A stretch of 64,000 nucleotides of DNA from Loktanella atrilutea (GCF_900128995.1 NZ_FQUE01000003.1:310001-374000); one strand, 5' to 3'. Counted from the first letter of the stretch, positions 36,269 through 46,557 are shown. Program-made: numbers and translations. Notes: generated by a model from the letters alone, not told the origin.

Positions 36269-37345
36269 GTGGTCGAGGCCGTCGTCTGGGCGCGTTGCGC
36301 GACGCCCGCGCATCTGGCGGTGGTCGCGGCCCTCGACGCCCGCCTGCAGGCCAGCGGCGAGGACGTGCATTTCGTCGCCACCACCGACCCGCAGCCCGAA
36401 GGTCGCCGCGGTGTGCGCGCCCATCTCGCCCAGATCGACCCGATGCTGCTCCTCTGGGTCGGCGGCACGCTGGATTCCCAAACCCTCGGCGCCGCCGAGG
36501 AGGCGCGCGTGCCCGTCGTCGTCATCGACGCCGAGGCTGCCGATGTGGCAGAGTTCGGGTCGCGCTGGTTCCGGTCGCGTCGCAAGGCCGCCCTCGGTCA
36601 TCTGCGCACCGCCTTCACCCGCGATCAGGCCGGTCGTACCGCCTTCGTCAATGCCGGTGCGCCGCCGGACCGCACCTTTGCCGTCGGTGTCCTCGAAGAC
36701 CCGCCCGCCGTGCTGCCCCATGACGAGGACGACCGCCGCGACTTGGCGGAATCACTGCGCAACCGTCCCGTCTGGCTTGCGACGCAGACCGAACCCGCCG
36801 ACGTGCCATCCCTCGCCGCTGCCCAGCGTCACGCTGCCCGACGGTCCCACCGCCTGCTGCTGGTCGCCGTCGCCGCCGACGCGGGCGAGGGGCCAGAGCT
36901 TGTCGACCGCTTTCAGGCCCTCGGCCTGCCCGCGAGCCTGAGGTCGAGCGGCACGCCGCCGGACGAGGGGCTGCAGGTCCATGTCGTCGACGTCGCGGGC
37001 GAACTCGGGCTCTGGCTGCGCCTTGCCACCGTCGCCTTCGCCGGCGGCACGCTGACCCAGTCCGCCGCACAGGACCCGTTCGAGGTCGCGGCACTGGGCG
37101 CCGTGCTGATTCACGGCCCGCGCACCACACCCTTCACCGCCCGCTACGACCGCCTCGTGCGTGCCGGTGCGACACTGCAGATCGACGGTGCCGCCGCCCT
37201 CGGCCGTGCGGTCGAGGCGCTGTTGTCCGCCGACCGGGTCGCCGCCATGGCCACGGCCGGTTGGGATGTCACCTCGCGCGGGGCAGAGGCGACGGATCGC
37301 ATCGTCGGCCTGATCCGTGCCCGTCTGGACGAGGCCGGGCTGTAG
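36269..37345 (+). CDS. KdtA/WaaA-like protein lacking the catalytic glutamates
   Basis: About 358 residues with a GTG start. It aligns by eye with Kdo transferase: VVWARCATPAHLAVVAALDARL corresponds to the first strand and helix of WaaA, but the HAVSVGE catalytic motif reads ARCATPA, so the base Glu is gone. The second conserved glutamate segment (ETELWPN) reads GGTLDSQ. The C-terminal donor region keeps DPFEVAALG. The usual N-terminal membrane helix is missing, making it about 60 residues short. It may be a pseudoenzyme or a transferase of altered mechanism. It precedes lpxK directly, with no gap. Confidence 0.7.
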   Translation: MVEAVVWARCATPAHLAVVAALDARLQASGEDVHFVATTDPQPEGRRGVRAHLAQIDPMLLLWVGGTLDSQTLGAAEEARVPVVVIDAEAADVAEFGSRWFRSRRKAALGHLRTAFTRDQAGRTAFVNAGAPPDRTFAVGVLEDPPAVLPHDEDDRRDLAESLRNRPVWLATQTEPADVPSLAAAQRHAARRSHRLLLVAVAADAGEGPELVDRFQALGLPASLRSSGTPPDEGLQVHVVDVAGELGLWLRLATVAFAGGTLTQSAAQDPFEVAALGAVLIHGPRTTPFTARYDRLVRAGATLQIDGAAALGRAVEALLSADRVAAMATAGWDVTSRGAEATDRIVGLIRARLDEAGL

Positions 37346-38323
37346 ATGGGCGCCCCCGGTTTCTGGTTCACAGCCCCAGACGCTCCCGACTGGCGCGCCC
37401 GGCTGCTGGCGCCGCTGGGCGCGGTCTATGCCACCGCCACCGCGCGACGACTGCGGCAGGACGGTCATCGCGCCGGCGTTCCCGTCATCTGCATCGGCAA
37501 CATCAACGTCGGCGGCACCGGCAAGACTCCGACCGCCATGGCGCTGGCGCAACTGCTGACGGATCGCGGGCAGGCCCCGCATATCGTCAGCCGCGGCTAC
37601 GGCGGCAGCCTGACCGGTCCCGTCCGCGTCGACGAGCGCCGCCACACCGCCGCACAGACCGGGGACGAACCGCTGCTGCTGTCGTCCTTCGCCCCCACAT
37701 GGGTCGCCCGCGACCGCGCCGCCGGTGTCCGGGCGGCAGAGGCGGCGGGCGCCAGCGTCGTCCTGCTGGACGACGGCTTCCAGAACCCCGCCGTGCTCAA
37801 GGACCTCTCGATCGTCGTCGTGGATGCGGGGCGCGGTTTCGGCAACGGCCGCGTCCTGCCAGCGGGTCCACTGCGTGAACCCGTCGCCGCCGGACTCGCG
37901 CGCGCCGACCTCCTGCTCGCCATCGGCGACGCCGCGGCGCAGGCGGACTTCGCCGCCCGCTGGCCCGCCCCTGACCTGACCGGGGAACTGATCCCCCTCG
38001 TCACCGGCATGCCCTGGCAGAGCCTTCGCCTGCTGGCCTTCGCCGGGATCGGCCACCCCGAGAAATTCTTTGCCACCCTGCGCGCCATGGGCGCCGATGT
38101 CATCCGGGCAGAGGCGCTGGAGGATCACCAACCCCTGACAGAGACCCTGATGGCGCGGCTGGAGGCGGAGGCGAAGCTGCGCGTCGCCCAGCTCGTCACC
38201 ACGGAAAAGGATGCCGTGCGCCTGCCGGACGCGTTCCGGGCAAAGGTGCTGACCCTGCCGGTGCGGCTGCAATTCGGGGATCGGACACCGCTCGACACCG
38301 CATTGTCCCGTCTCGGCCTGTGA
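37346..38323 (+). CDS. lpxK: Tetraacyldisaccharide 4'-kinase
   Basis: A 325-residue lipid A kinase that adds the 4'-phosphate at the inner membrane. The P-loop [13 protein letters not shown] is at about residues 51-63, followed by SRGYGG and LLDDGFQNP (the LpxK Walker B-like DDGFQ). The C-terminus has TTEKDAVRL. The N-terminal [17 protein letters not shown] is the amphipathic membrane anchor. It follows the kdtA-like gene immediately, and the operon ends here against the convergent winged-helix gene. Confidence 0.95.
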   Translation: MGAPGFWFTAPDAPDWRARLLAPLGAVYATATARRLRQDGHRAGVPVICIGNINVGGTGKTPTAMALAQLLTDRGQAPHIVSRGYGGSLTGPVRVDERRHTAAQTGDEPLLLSSFAPTWVARDRAAGVRAAEAAGASVVLLDDGFQNPAVLKDLSIVVVDAGRGFGNGRVLPAGPLREPVAAGLARADLLLAIGDAAAQADFAARWPAPDLTGELIPLVTGMPWQSLRLLAFAGIGHPEKFFATLRAMGADVIRAEALEDHQPLTETLMARLEAEAKLRVAQLVTTEKDAVRLPDAFRAKVLTLPVRLQFGDRTPLDTALSRLGL

Positions 38324-38331
38324 CGGTCCGG

Positions 38332-39030
38332 TCAGACCATCCGGATCACGTCCTTGTCGATCGCCAGCATGTAACCCTTGCGCGCGATGTTCTTGACCAG
38401 CAACTCGCTGACCATCTGGTTGCCCAGCGTGTCGCGCAGCCGCTTGATGCGCGTGGCGCCCGCCGCCTCGTCGCAGTCGGACGCATCGCGGCCTGATATC
38501 ACGCCTTCGATCTCGGCCCCCGACAGCACCTCGTCGTCCATCCGCGCCTCGGCCAGCACGCTCAGCGTCTCGATTGCCGCCGCCGTCAGCTTGAATTCGA
38601 AGTTGTTCAGATAGACCGACCCCTGATCGCGGCTGATCAGCAGAGAGTTCACCTCGATCCCCTTCCGCTCGATCTGGCCCATCCGCCGCGTCAGCGCGAT
38701 CAACATGACCAGAAAGGCGACGGCCGCGACCAGCAGCGCGGTCGCAAAGACCAGCAGCACGAAGATCACGAATCGGTAGGACGACAGCGTGTCGGAAAAC
38801 GCCGTGCCGGACCCGGCGAGGATTTCCAGCAGCTTGATCTCGGCCCCCGTCGTCAGGTTGTCGTTCGCGACGAACAACTGTTCCACCCGCGCGTTGAACG
38901 CGTTGGCGTCGGGCAGGTTGACGAACAGCAGCACAGCCGCCGCCGCCAGAATGACGACGATGCCGATGATGCCGCCCACGACGATGCGATTGCCGATTTC
39001 GCGCGCTTCAGTAGCGGAGGAAATACTCAC
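38332..39030 (-). CDS. Membrane protein with cytoplasmic OmpR-type winged-helix domain
   Basis: A 232-residue protein in this order: a short cytoplasmic start, TM helix 1 (IVVGGIIGIVVILAAAAVLL), a roughly 55-residue external segment, TM helix 2 (FVIFVLLVFATALLVAAVAF), a coiled linker (RRMGQIERKGIEV), then a C-terminal domain with FKLTAAAIETLSVLAEA and RIKRLRDTLGN...VKNIARKGYMLAI. The last part matches the DNA-binding/transactivation domain of OmpR-type regulators. Topology is the reverse of ToxR/CadC. The GTG at 39030 follows AAAGGGCAG and overlaps the small secreted-protein gene by 23 nt; the ATG at 39066 is alternative. Role as a one-component sensor is inferred. Confidence 0.65.
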   Translation of the reverse strand: MSISSATEAREIGNRIVVGGIIGIVVILAAAAVLLFVNLPDANAFNARVEQLFVANDNLTTGAEIKLLEILAGSGTAFSDTLSSYRFVIFVLLVFATALLVAAVAFLVMLIALTRRMGQIERKGIEVNSLLISRDQGSVYLNNFEFKLTAAAIETLSVLAEARMDDEVLSGAEIEGVISGRDASDCDEAAGATRIKRLRDTLGNQMVSELLVKNIARKGYMLAIDKDVIRMV

Positions 39031-39289
39031 CTGCGCTGCCCTTTCTGCTGTCCAGACCGTTTGCATCGAACACGCCCACGACCGTCAGCAGAGCCCACCC
39101 GTCCGACTGCAGCCGCGGCGCAAGCTCCGCGGTGGCGTTGGACTTGGAGCATTCCCCATTCACCTGTGCCACGCCGTAATGCAGGCGCAGCGGCTCGTCG
39201 CGCTTGGCCTTGTAGTCGGCATAGCAATCCGCCTGCGCGGCGGTTCCGGCCAGAAGGCCGATCAGGATCAGGGAAAAGAGCTTTTTCAT
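39008..39289 (-). CDS. Small secreted protein upstream of the winged-helix gene
   Basis: A 93-residue exported protein. The signal peptide is MKKLFSLILIGLLAGTAAQA, and the mature chain begins DCYADYKAKRDEPLRLHYG and carries a second cysteine in NGECSKSN, so a disulfide is possible. It ends in GEYFLRY. A paired ATG one codon earlier is equivalent. Its 3' end overlaps the winged-helix gene, indicating coupled translation. It could be a periplasmic signal or partner for that protein. I do not recognise the family. Confidence 0.7.
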   Translation of the reverse strand: MKKLFSLILIGLLAGTAAQADCYADYKAKRDEPLRLHYGVAQVNGECSKSNATAELAPRLQSDGWALLTVVGVFDANGLDSRKGSAGEYFLRY

Positions 39290-39456
39290 CATGATGAAGG
39301 CTGACCGCAATCCTGCGTGTTATGCAATATCGCCAGATGCTATCGGTTCAGGGCGGCAGGCGCCAGTGGCTGTTATTGCCTGACGGTGCCTGAACGACAA
39401 TGCTGGGCCGCACAAGGCCACCCGCGGAACCGGGTCGTCAGCCGGAGTGATACACC

Positions 39457-39900
39457 ATGTCGCACAGATTATCCGCCATCCTGCTGGCGCTTTCCATTCT
39501 GCTGCTGCCGACGGCAACGCCCGCTGACCAGCGTTATCCCTACGCCTCCGGCCAAAGTGAGGCCGATCTCGATTGGCGCGGCCTGCTGCAGGGCCGCGGC
39601 CATGGGCGGTTCGAAGGCGGCCTCGGGCCGTTGACGGCACCGCCGGTCATCATCGCGCCACAGGCGCCTGTGCCATGGCCCGGTGACAGTTTGCAGGCCC
39701 TGCCGGACCGCTGCCTCGGCCGCGTCGACACGCGCTACGGGCCGCAGGACATTTATGGCGCCGCCTGCCTGTCCGACTACCCCCGGATCGCTGCCCGCCT
39801 GCCGCAGGCCTGTCGCGTGCGGGTCCAGAGCTGGGGTCGCACCAGCGACGCCTACGACGCGACCTGCCTGCGCCGCGCCGGGTTCCGGTCCTACCGCTGA
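39457..39900 (+). CDS. Secreted protein of unknown function
   Basis: A 147-residue protein with a signal peptide (MSHRLSAILLALSILLLPTATPA) and a mature chain with a Gly-rich segment (LQGRGHGRFEGGLGP), a Pro-rich stretch and four cysteines (CLGRVDTRYGPQDIYGAACL, split by a YG-rich loop, and CRV...CLRRAGF). Paired cysteines suggest periplasmic disulfides. Divergent from the small secreted-protein gene. No family recognised. Confidence 0.6.
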   Translation: MSHRLSAILLALSILLLPTATPADQRYPYASGQSEADLDWRGLLQGRGHGRFEGGLGPLTAPPVIIAPQAPVPWPGDSLQALPDRCLGRVDTRYGPQDIYGAACLSDYPRIAARLPQACRVRVQSWGRTSDAYDATCLRRAGFRSYR

Positions 39901-40008
39901 CGGTTCGGGCATGGGCAGACCGCCCCCGTCACCATGCCCGTCATGGGGGCGGCCGGGATCGACCCGGCCGCCCTTTTCCAGCGCCGCGCGATACGGCAAG
40001 GTGCGCAC

Positions 40009-40647
40009 ATGGCGAATCCACCTCCAGACCTTGCTTTCGAACGCATCGCCCGCAGCGCAGGCTTCGCCCGAATCGCCGGCGTGGACGAGGTCGGGCGCGG
40101 GCCGCTCGCCGGGCCGGTCATGGCCTGCGCCGTCATCCTCGACCCCCGGTGCATCCCGCCCGGCATCGCCGACAGCAAGGTGCTGTCCGCATCGCGCCGC
40201 CGGGCGCTCTATACCCTGATCCCGGATGTGGCCCATGTGGGCTTCGGCCTCGCCACGGTGGCAGAGATCGAAGCCATGAACATCCTTGCCGCCAGCCACC
40301 TCGCAATGCGCCGTGCCATCGCCGATCTGCCGCAAGCGCCTGATTTCGCTTTGATCGACGGCAATCGCCTGCCGCCCGATCTGCCATGCCCCGCCCGCAC
40401 CATCGTGAAGGGCGACACCCGGTCCCTGTCCATCGCGGCTGCCTCAATTATGGCAAAAGTGTGGCGCGACGACTGGATGGTGGGATTGGCGCAACAGCAT
40501 CCCGGCTACGGCTGGGAGAGAAACGCAGGTTATCCCACACCCGAACATCATGAGGGGCTGAAATGTCACGGTGTGTCACTACATCACCGCAGAACTTTCG
40601 CGCCGATCCACAAGATGTTGTGGCAAGATAAAAACCAGTCACGATAA
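40009..40647 (+). CDS. rnhB: Ribonuclease HII
   Basis: A 212-residue nuclease that cuts RNA in RNA-DNA hybrids and misincorporated ribonucleotides. The catalytic D26-E27 lie in AGVDEVGRGPLAGPV; further acidic residues are in FALIDGNRL and the conserved KGDTRSLSIAAASIMAKVWRD is split as KGDTRSLSIAAASIMAKV. C-terminal GYPTPEHHEGL is typical. The ATG at 40009 starts near the family N-terminus. It is followed by ccrM after 89 nt. Confidence 0.95.
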   Translation: MANPPPDLAFERIARSAGFARIAGVDEVGRGPLAGPVMACAVILDPRCIPPGIADSKVLSASRRRALYTLIPDVAHVGFGLATVAEIEAMNILAASHLAMRRAIADLPQAPDFALIDGNRLPPDLPCPARTIVKGDTRSLSIAAASIMAKVWRDDWMVGLAQQHPGYGWERNAGYPTPEHHEGLKCHGVSLHHRRTFAPIHKMLWQDKNQSR

Positions 40648-40727
40648 TTCATTTTAATTATTGCCTCTCAAAGGCGCAAACGGTCATCCTGTCACCAATC
40701 AACGAGTGGAAAAATCCACCGGGATAG

Positions 40728-41849
<1,122 letters not shown>

Positions 41850-41880
41850 ATTTCAACAGTTACCGCCGGTGCCCTCGACG

Positions 41881-41903
41881 CGTCAGCCCCACATGGGCTG
41901 ACG
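41881..41903 (+). other. Perfect hairpin after ccrM
   Basis: CGTCAGCCC (41881-41889) pairs with GGGCTGACG (41895-41903) around a CACAT loop. No T-tract follows directly. It may stabilise the ccrM mRNA 3' end. Confidence 0.5.
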
Positions 41904-41920
41904 TGCAGGCACTAACTTTG

Positions 41921-41954
41921 CCCCGCTGTCCTATGGACATGCGGGGTTTTTTTT
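41921..41954 (+). terminator. Intrinsic terminator of ccrM
   Basis: CCCCGCTGTCC (41921-41931) pairs with GGACATGCGGGG (41935-41946) with one bulge, followed by eight Ts (41947-41954). Strong + strand terminator. Confidence 0.9.
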
Positions 41955-42033
41955 CGACCCGCCCCCCGTGGGGTCATCCTGTCCGTCACGCCATTGCGCG
42001 CTAGAATCCTGACATATCGCAAGGAGAAGTGCC

Positions 42034-43065
42034 ATGACCGACGCCACCCGCATCGTGCTCGCCAGCCGCCCCGACGGCAAACCGACCACCGACAACTTTC
42101 GCACCGAAACCGTGACCCTTCCCGCGATCGAGGACGGCGAATTCCTCGTTCGCGTGATCTGGCTGTCGCTCGACCCCTACATGCGCGGCCGCATGGACGA
42201 CGCGAAGTCCTATGCCAAACCGGTTGCGCTGGGCGACGTCATGGAAGGCGGCACCGTGGCCGAGGTGATCGAAAGCAGGAACAGCGACTTCCCCGTGGGC
42301 AAGATCGTCGCCGGGTCCTTCGGCTGGACCACCCATGCGATCAGCAATGGCGACGGCGTGCGGATCGTTGATCCCGACATGGCCCCGATCTCGACCGCGC
42401 AGGGTGTGCTGGGCATGCCCGGCATCACCGCCTGGGTCGGCCTGAATGACATCGGCCGCGCCAAGGACGGCGAGACCATCGTCGTCTCCGCCGCGACCGG
42501 TGCGGTCGGCGGCATGGTCGGGCAACTCGCCAAGGCCAAGAACATGCGCGTCATCGGCGTCGCCGGCGGACCCGAGAAATGCGACTACGCGATTAAGGAG
42601 CTGGGCTACGACCTTTGCCTCGACCACCATGCCCATGACGCGAAATCGCTGGGCAAGGCGATCGCCAAGGCCGCGCCTGACGGCGTCGACGTCTACTTCG
42701 AAAGCGTCGGCGGCAAAACGCTGGAGGCGGTTCTCGGCAACATGAACATCCACGGTCGCATCGCCGTCTGCGGCATGATCGCCTGGTATTCCGGTCAGGG
42801 CGTCAAGGACGCGCAGCCCTTGCCCGCCGTCTGGCGCAACATCCTGACAAAGCGTCTGCTGGTCGAAGGCTTCATCATCTTCGAACACTTCCACAAGTTC
42901 CCCGACTTCATGGCGCAGGTCGGCCCGATGGTCGGTGATGGCAGGATCACGTATCGTGAAGACATCGCCGAAGGGCTGGAGAACGCGCCGCAGGCCTTCA
43001 TCGACATGCTGGGCGGTGGCAACTTCGGCAAGCAGATGGTGCGCGTCGGCGCAGACCCGAAATAG
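42034..43065 (+). CDS. NADP-dependent oxidoreductase, leukotriene-B4/curcumin-reductase-like MDR
   Basis: A 343-residue zinc-free medium-chain dehydrogenase/reductase. It has SLDPYMRGRM near the N-terminus, GMPGITAWVGL, and the nucleotide motif VSAATGAVGGMVGQLAK, all typical of the PTGR/CurA branch that reduces enone double bonds with NADPH. AAGGAGAAG precedes the ATG. It follows the ccrM terminator, so it has its own promoter, and ends just before the convergent alkB gene. Confidence 0.9.
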   Translation: MTDATRIVLASRPDGKPTTDNFRTETVTLPAIEDGEFLVRVIWLSLDPYMRGRMDDAKSYAKPVALGDVMEGGTVAEVIESRNSDFPVGKIVAGSFGWTTHAISNGDGVRIVDPDMAPISTAQGVLGMPGITAWVGLNDIGRAKDGETIVVSAATGAVGGMVGQLAKAKNMRVIGVAGGPEKCDYAIKELGYDLCLDHHAHDAKSLGKAIAKAAPDGVDVYFESVGGKTLEAVLGNMNIHGRIAVCGMIAWYSGQGVKDAQPLPAVWRNILTKRLLVEGFIIFEHFHKFPDFMAQVGPMVGDGRITYREDIAEGLENAPQAFIDMLGGGNFGKQMVRVGADPK

Positions 43066-43066
43066 G

Positions 43067-44209
43067 TCAGCGGGGCCACGGATTGGTCGCGTTCCTGTAG
43101 GGCGACCAATCCGTGATCTGCGGATAATAGGTTCGCCGCCACTGGCGCACCCGCGGGTTCATCATCCGCCGCCAGACCGGCGGCACCATTGCCACGATCC
43201 CCATGATCGAATAGCCGTAGGGCAGCTGCGGCGCATCCTCGGCACTGTAGTTCTGCAGCAGCGGAAACCGCCGGTCGGGCTTGTAATGGTGGTCCGAATG
43301 GCGCTGCAGGTTGATCAGTAACCAGTTCGACGCTTTCTGGGCGGAATTCCAGGAATGGTGCGGCTTGACGTATTCGTACTTGCCGCCGCCCAGATGTTCC
43401 CGCGTCAGCCCGTAATGTTCGATGTAATTGACCAACTCCAGATGCCAGACCGCGATGAAGGCCTGCCACAGGAACAGCGCGACCCCCAGCCAGCCGCCGA
43501 CCGCCAGCGCCAGCGCCAGAAATACCAGTTGCAACGCCCAATAGCGCCAGAACGGATTGCCCCGCTCGTGCCAGGGCCGGTCCCTGCGCGCCAGCATCGC
43601 CGCCTCTGCCCGGAAGGCAGAGCCGTAGCACTGCGTCAGCACCCGCGGGAAATAGCGATGGAATCCTTCGTTGTAGCGGGCCGTCACCGGATCGCGCGGC
43701 GTGCCGACATAGCGGTGATGCACCAGCAGATGCTCTGACCGGAAATGCGAATACAGCGCCATCGCCAGCAGGATATCTGCCATCCAGCGTTCGACCTTCG
43801 GGCGCTGGTGCATCAGTTCGTGGCTGTAATTGATGCCGATGGTCCCGGTGATGACCCCCATGCCAAAGAACAGCCCCGCCAGTTCCCAGCCACCCAGGTG
43901 ATCCGCCCGCGTAGCGTACCAGATCATCCCGAACAGCGACGCCGCCTGCACCGGCGCCCAGACGATGGTGATGATGCGATACCACCACAACTGGTCGTCG
44001 GGCGTGTCCGGGTCCGCGTTCGCCTCGTTCAGCCCGGCGAAGATGTCGATGACGCCGAACAGATACCACGTGCAGACCGGCAGCAGCAGCACCGCCCAGC
44101 CGCCCCAGACCGCGCTGATCCAGGCGATGGGAATCAGCAGCAGCGACAGCCAGAACGGCAGCGCGGCTGACAGGCGGGCAATGGCGGGTGTGGTGGCGGT
44201 GGCGGTCAT
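43067..44209 (-). CDS. alkB: Alkane 1-monooxygenase
   Basis: A 380-residue integral-membrane di-iron hydroxylase that oxidises n-alkanes to 1-alkanols. The histidine boxes are HELMHQRP, EHLLVHHRYVGTPRDP and LQRHSDHHYKP, plus NYIEHYGLTRE, the HYG motif of AlkB. About six hydrophobic helices precede and separate them. No rubredoxin or rubredoxin reductase gene is adjacent, so electron supply must come from elsewhere. It is a single leftward gene next to mutY; a gap of about 45 nt leaves cotranscription open. Confidence 0.95.
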   Translation of the reverse strand: MTATATTPAIARLSAALPFWLSLLLIPIAWISAVWGGWAVLLLPVCTWYLFGVIDIFAGLNEANADPDTPDDQLWWYRIITIVWAPVQAASLFGMIWYATRADHLGGWELAGLFFGMGVITGTIGINYSHELMHQRPKVERWMADILLAMALYSHFRSEHLLVHHRYVGTPRDPVTARYNEGFHRYFPRVLTQCYGSAFRAEAAMLARRDRPWHERGNPFWRYWALQLVFLALALAVGGWLGVALFLWQAFIAVWHLELVNYIEHYGLTREHLGGGKYEYVKPHHSWNSAQKASNWLLINLQRHSDHHYKPDRRFPLLQNYSAEDAPQLPYGYSIMGIVAMVPPVWRRMMNPRVRQWRRTYYPQITDWSPYRNATNPWPR

Positions 44210-44254
44210 GGCATCCTCTCTGCCAGCGTCATGCCCGCAGATTAAGGCGTTTTA

Positions 44255-45307
44255 TCAGCGAATTGGTAAAGAATCCGCGACCAGATCATGCACCTTGCGC
44301 ATGACGGTGGGTAACGATGCCGGCGAATAGGTGTCATGGCCCACGAAATGCCCCCGCTCCGGCACCGCATCCTCGGCCACCACGGCCCAGAGAATCGTCA
44401 GCTCCAGATGGAAATGGGTAAAGGTATGGCGCGCCGTGGCGTCCAGCACCTGCCAGTCGGCCAGCATCGGCGGCGCAGGCTGCGGATCGTCGGACCAGTC
44501 CGACCCCGGAAACCCCAGCATCCCGCCCAGCAGCCCCTTGTCCGCACGCGTTTCCAGCAGCCAGGCCCCGTCGGCGCGCCGCGCGACATAGGCGATGCCG
44601 CGCCGGACAGGCACCGCCTTCTTCGGCGTCTTCCTCGGCAGGCCCGTCGCCGTCCCGGCGATCCGGCCCGCGCAACCGTCGCGCCACGGACAGATGCCGC
44701 AGGCCGGCGATTTCGGCGTGCAGATCGTGGCGCCGAGGTCCATCACCGCCTGCGCATAGTCGCCCGGCCGCTCCCGCGGGGTCAGCGCCTCCGCCAGCGC
44801 CATCAGCTCCGGCTTCGCTGCCGGCAACGGCGTATGAACGTCATAAAGCCGCGCCATCACCCGCTCCACATTGCCGTCCAGCACCGTCTCCGGCGCATCG
44901 AAGGCGATCGCCGCCACGGCAGAGGCGGTATAGGGCCCGATCCCGGGGAGGGTCAGCAGGGTCGCGCGATCGGACGGGAAGACGCCACCGTGATCCGCCA
45001 CCACCGCCCGCGCACATTTCAGCAGGTTGCGCGCCCGGGCATAGTAGCCAAGGCCCGCCCAGGCGGCCATGACATCCGCATCCTCCGCCGCCGCAAGGTC
45101 GGCGACCGTGGGCCATATCCCCATGAACTTGCGCCAGTAATCCCGCACGGCGGCGACGGTCGTCTGCTGCAGCATGACCTCCGACAGCCAGACGCCGTAG
45201 GGGTCGGGCAGGGCCCCCGCCTTGCGCTCTGCCGGTGGCACGCGCCATGGCATCGACCGCGCATGGACATCGTACCAGTCCAGCAGTTGCAATGATCGGT
45301 CACGCAT
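44255..45307 (-). CDS. mutY: A/G-specific adenine DNA glycosylase
   Basis: A 350-residue base-excision enzyme that removes adenine opposite 8-oxoguanine. Landmarks are SEVMLQQTTVAAV, the helix-hairpin-helix LPGIGPYTASAVAAIA with the following Asp (VLDGNVERV), and the 4Fe-4S ligands CTPKSPACGICPWRDGC. The C-terminal Nudix-like domain has HTFTHFHLEL. All key residues are present. It is divergent from dciA with only about 60 nt between starts, so a shared promoter region is expected. Confidence 0.95.
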   Translation of the reverse strand: MRDRSLQLLDWYDVHARSMPWRVPPAERKAGALPDPYGVWLSEVMLQQTTVAAVRDYWRKFMGIWPTVADLAAAEDADVMAAWAGLGYYARARNLLKCARAVVADHGGVFPSDRATLLTLPGIGPYTASAVAAIAFDAPETVLDGNVERVMARLYDVHTPLPAAKPELMALAEALTPRERPGDYAQAVMDLGATICTPKSPACGICPWRDGCAGRIAGTATGLPRKTPKKAVPVRRGIAYVARRADGAWLLETRADKGLLGGMLGFPGSDWSDDPQPAPPMLADWQVLDATARHTFTHFHLELTILWAVVAEDAVPERGHFVGHDTYSPASLPTVMRKVHDLVADSLPIR

Positions 45308-45365
45308 AGTTCATGCCCCCTCGCGCTGACTTGGCGTGCGGCACGACATAGACTAGACCGTGACC

Positions 45366-45890
45366 ATGAAACAGCCACACCGCACTTCTACGACCCGCGG
45401 CTTTTCCCGCGCCGTCACGCTGATGCAGTCGCGCATCCGCGCAGGCAGCGAAGGGCGCGGCTTTGCCGAGACGCGGCTGCTGACACACTGGGCGGAATTC
45501 GTGGGCGAACAGGTGTCCAGCGTGGCGACGCCGGTCAACGTCAGCTACGGCCGCGGCGCCCTCGGCGCGACGCTGACCCTGCTGACGACCGGCGCCAACG
45601 CCCCCATGCTGGAAATGCAAAAGCTGCAGATCCTTGAAAAGGTGAACGCCTGCTATGGCTACCGCGCGATCGCGCGGATCCGCATCACCCAGACCGCGCC
45701 CACCGGCTTTGCCGAAGGGCGCGTGGCCTTCGCGCCCGCCCCGAAAGCACCCCCGCAACCCGACCCCGCCACGCAGGACCGCGCCCGCGCGGTTGCAAGC
45801 GGCGTCGCCAATGACGATCTGAGGACGGCACTCGAGGCGCTGGCCGCCAACGTCCTGACGAAACACAAGAACCGAACCAAAGGTACGTGA
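45366..45890 (+). CDS. DUF721/DciA-like protein
   Basis: A 174-residue protein. The DUF721 domain lies in the first 100 residues (LLTHWAEFVGEQVSSVATPVNV and LEMQKLQILEKVNACYGYRAIARIRI). DciA proteins help load the replicative helicase in bacteria without DnaC. The C-terminal part is Ala/Pro-rich. The ATG at 45366 is used; a GTG two codons earlier is possible. It is followed after 1 nt by the DsbA-family gene; mutY/DUF721/dsbA is a frequent alphaproteobacterial neighbourhood. Confidence 0.8.
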   Translation: MKQPHRTSTTRGFSRAVTLMQSRIRAGSEGRGFAETRLLTHWAEFVGEQVSSVATPVNVSYGRGALGATLTLLTTGANAPMLEMQKLQILEKVNACYGYRAIARIRITQTAPTGFAEGRVAFAPAPKAPPQPDPATQDRARAVASGVANDDLRTALEALAANVLTKHKNRTKGT

Positions 45891-45891
45891 C

Positions 45892-46557
45892 ATGAAACGC
45901 AGAACCCTTCTCGCCGCCGGCGGCGCCACGCTGGTCCTTGGCGGCGCCTTCGCGCTGAACCTGAACAGCCCGCAGAACGGCCTGCTGGTCGGCATGGCCA
46001 ACGCGCAAAGCGACACGCCCGCCGACCCCTCCGCCATCGCCGACATGGTGATGGGATCGGCCGACGCGCCGGTCAAGATCACCGAATACGCCAGCTTCAC
46101 CTGCCCGCACTGCGCGGAATTCCACGACACCGTCTGGCCGCAGCTCAAGGCCGACTACATCGACACCGGCAAGGTGCAGTTCACCTACCGCGAGGTCTAT
46201 TTCGACCGCTTCGGCCTCTGGGCCTCGATGATCGCCCGTTGCGGCGGACAGATGCGGTTCTTCGGCATCGCCGACATGCTCTATGACAAGCAGCGCGACT
46301 GGACCGCCGGTGGCGATCCCGCGGCCATCGCGCAGAACCTGCGCAAGCTGGGCAAGACTGCCGGCCTGACGGACGAGATGCTGGACACCTGCCTGAACGA
46401 CGCGACCACGGCGCAGAACCTCGTCGCCTGGTACGAGGCGAACGCCAAGGCGGACGACATCAACTCCACCCCGTCGTTCCTGATCGACGGGACGAAGTAT
46501 TCGAACATGTCCTACGCCGACATGAAGAAGATCATCGACGACGCGATGCCAGCCTGA
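45892..46557 (+). CDS. DsbA-family thiol-disulfide oxidoreductase
   Basis: A 221-residue periplasmic thioredoxin-fold protein. The N-terminus carries paired basic residues and a hydrophobic helix (MKRRTLLAAGGATLVLGGAFAL). The active site is CPHC at 71-74 (ASFTCPHCAEFH), with the cis-proline in STPSFLIDG. The helical insertion has two more cysteines (RCGG, DTCLND). It probably introduces or isomerises disulfides. It shares a TGATG junction with the CoA transferase gene. Confidence 0.9.
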   Translation: MKRRTLLAAGGATLVLGGAFALNLNSPQNGLLVGMANAQSDTPADPSAIADMVMGSADAPVKITEYASFTCPHCAEFHDTVWPQLKADYIDTGKVQFTYREVYFDRFGLWASMIARCGGQMRFFGIADMLYDKQRDWTAGGDPAAIAQNLRKLGKTAGLTDEMLDTCLNDATTAQNLVAWYEANAKADDINSTPSFLIDGTKYSNMSYADMKKIIDDAMPA

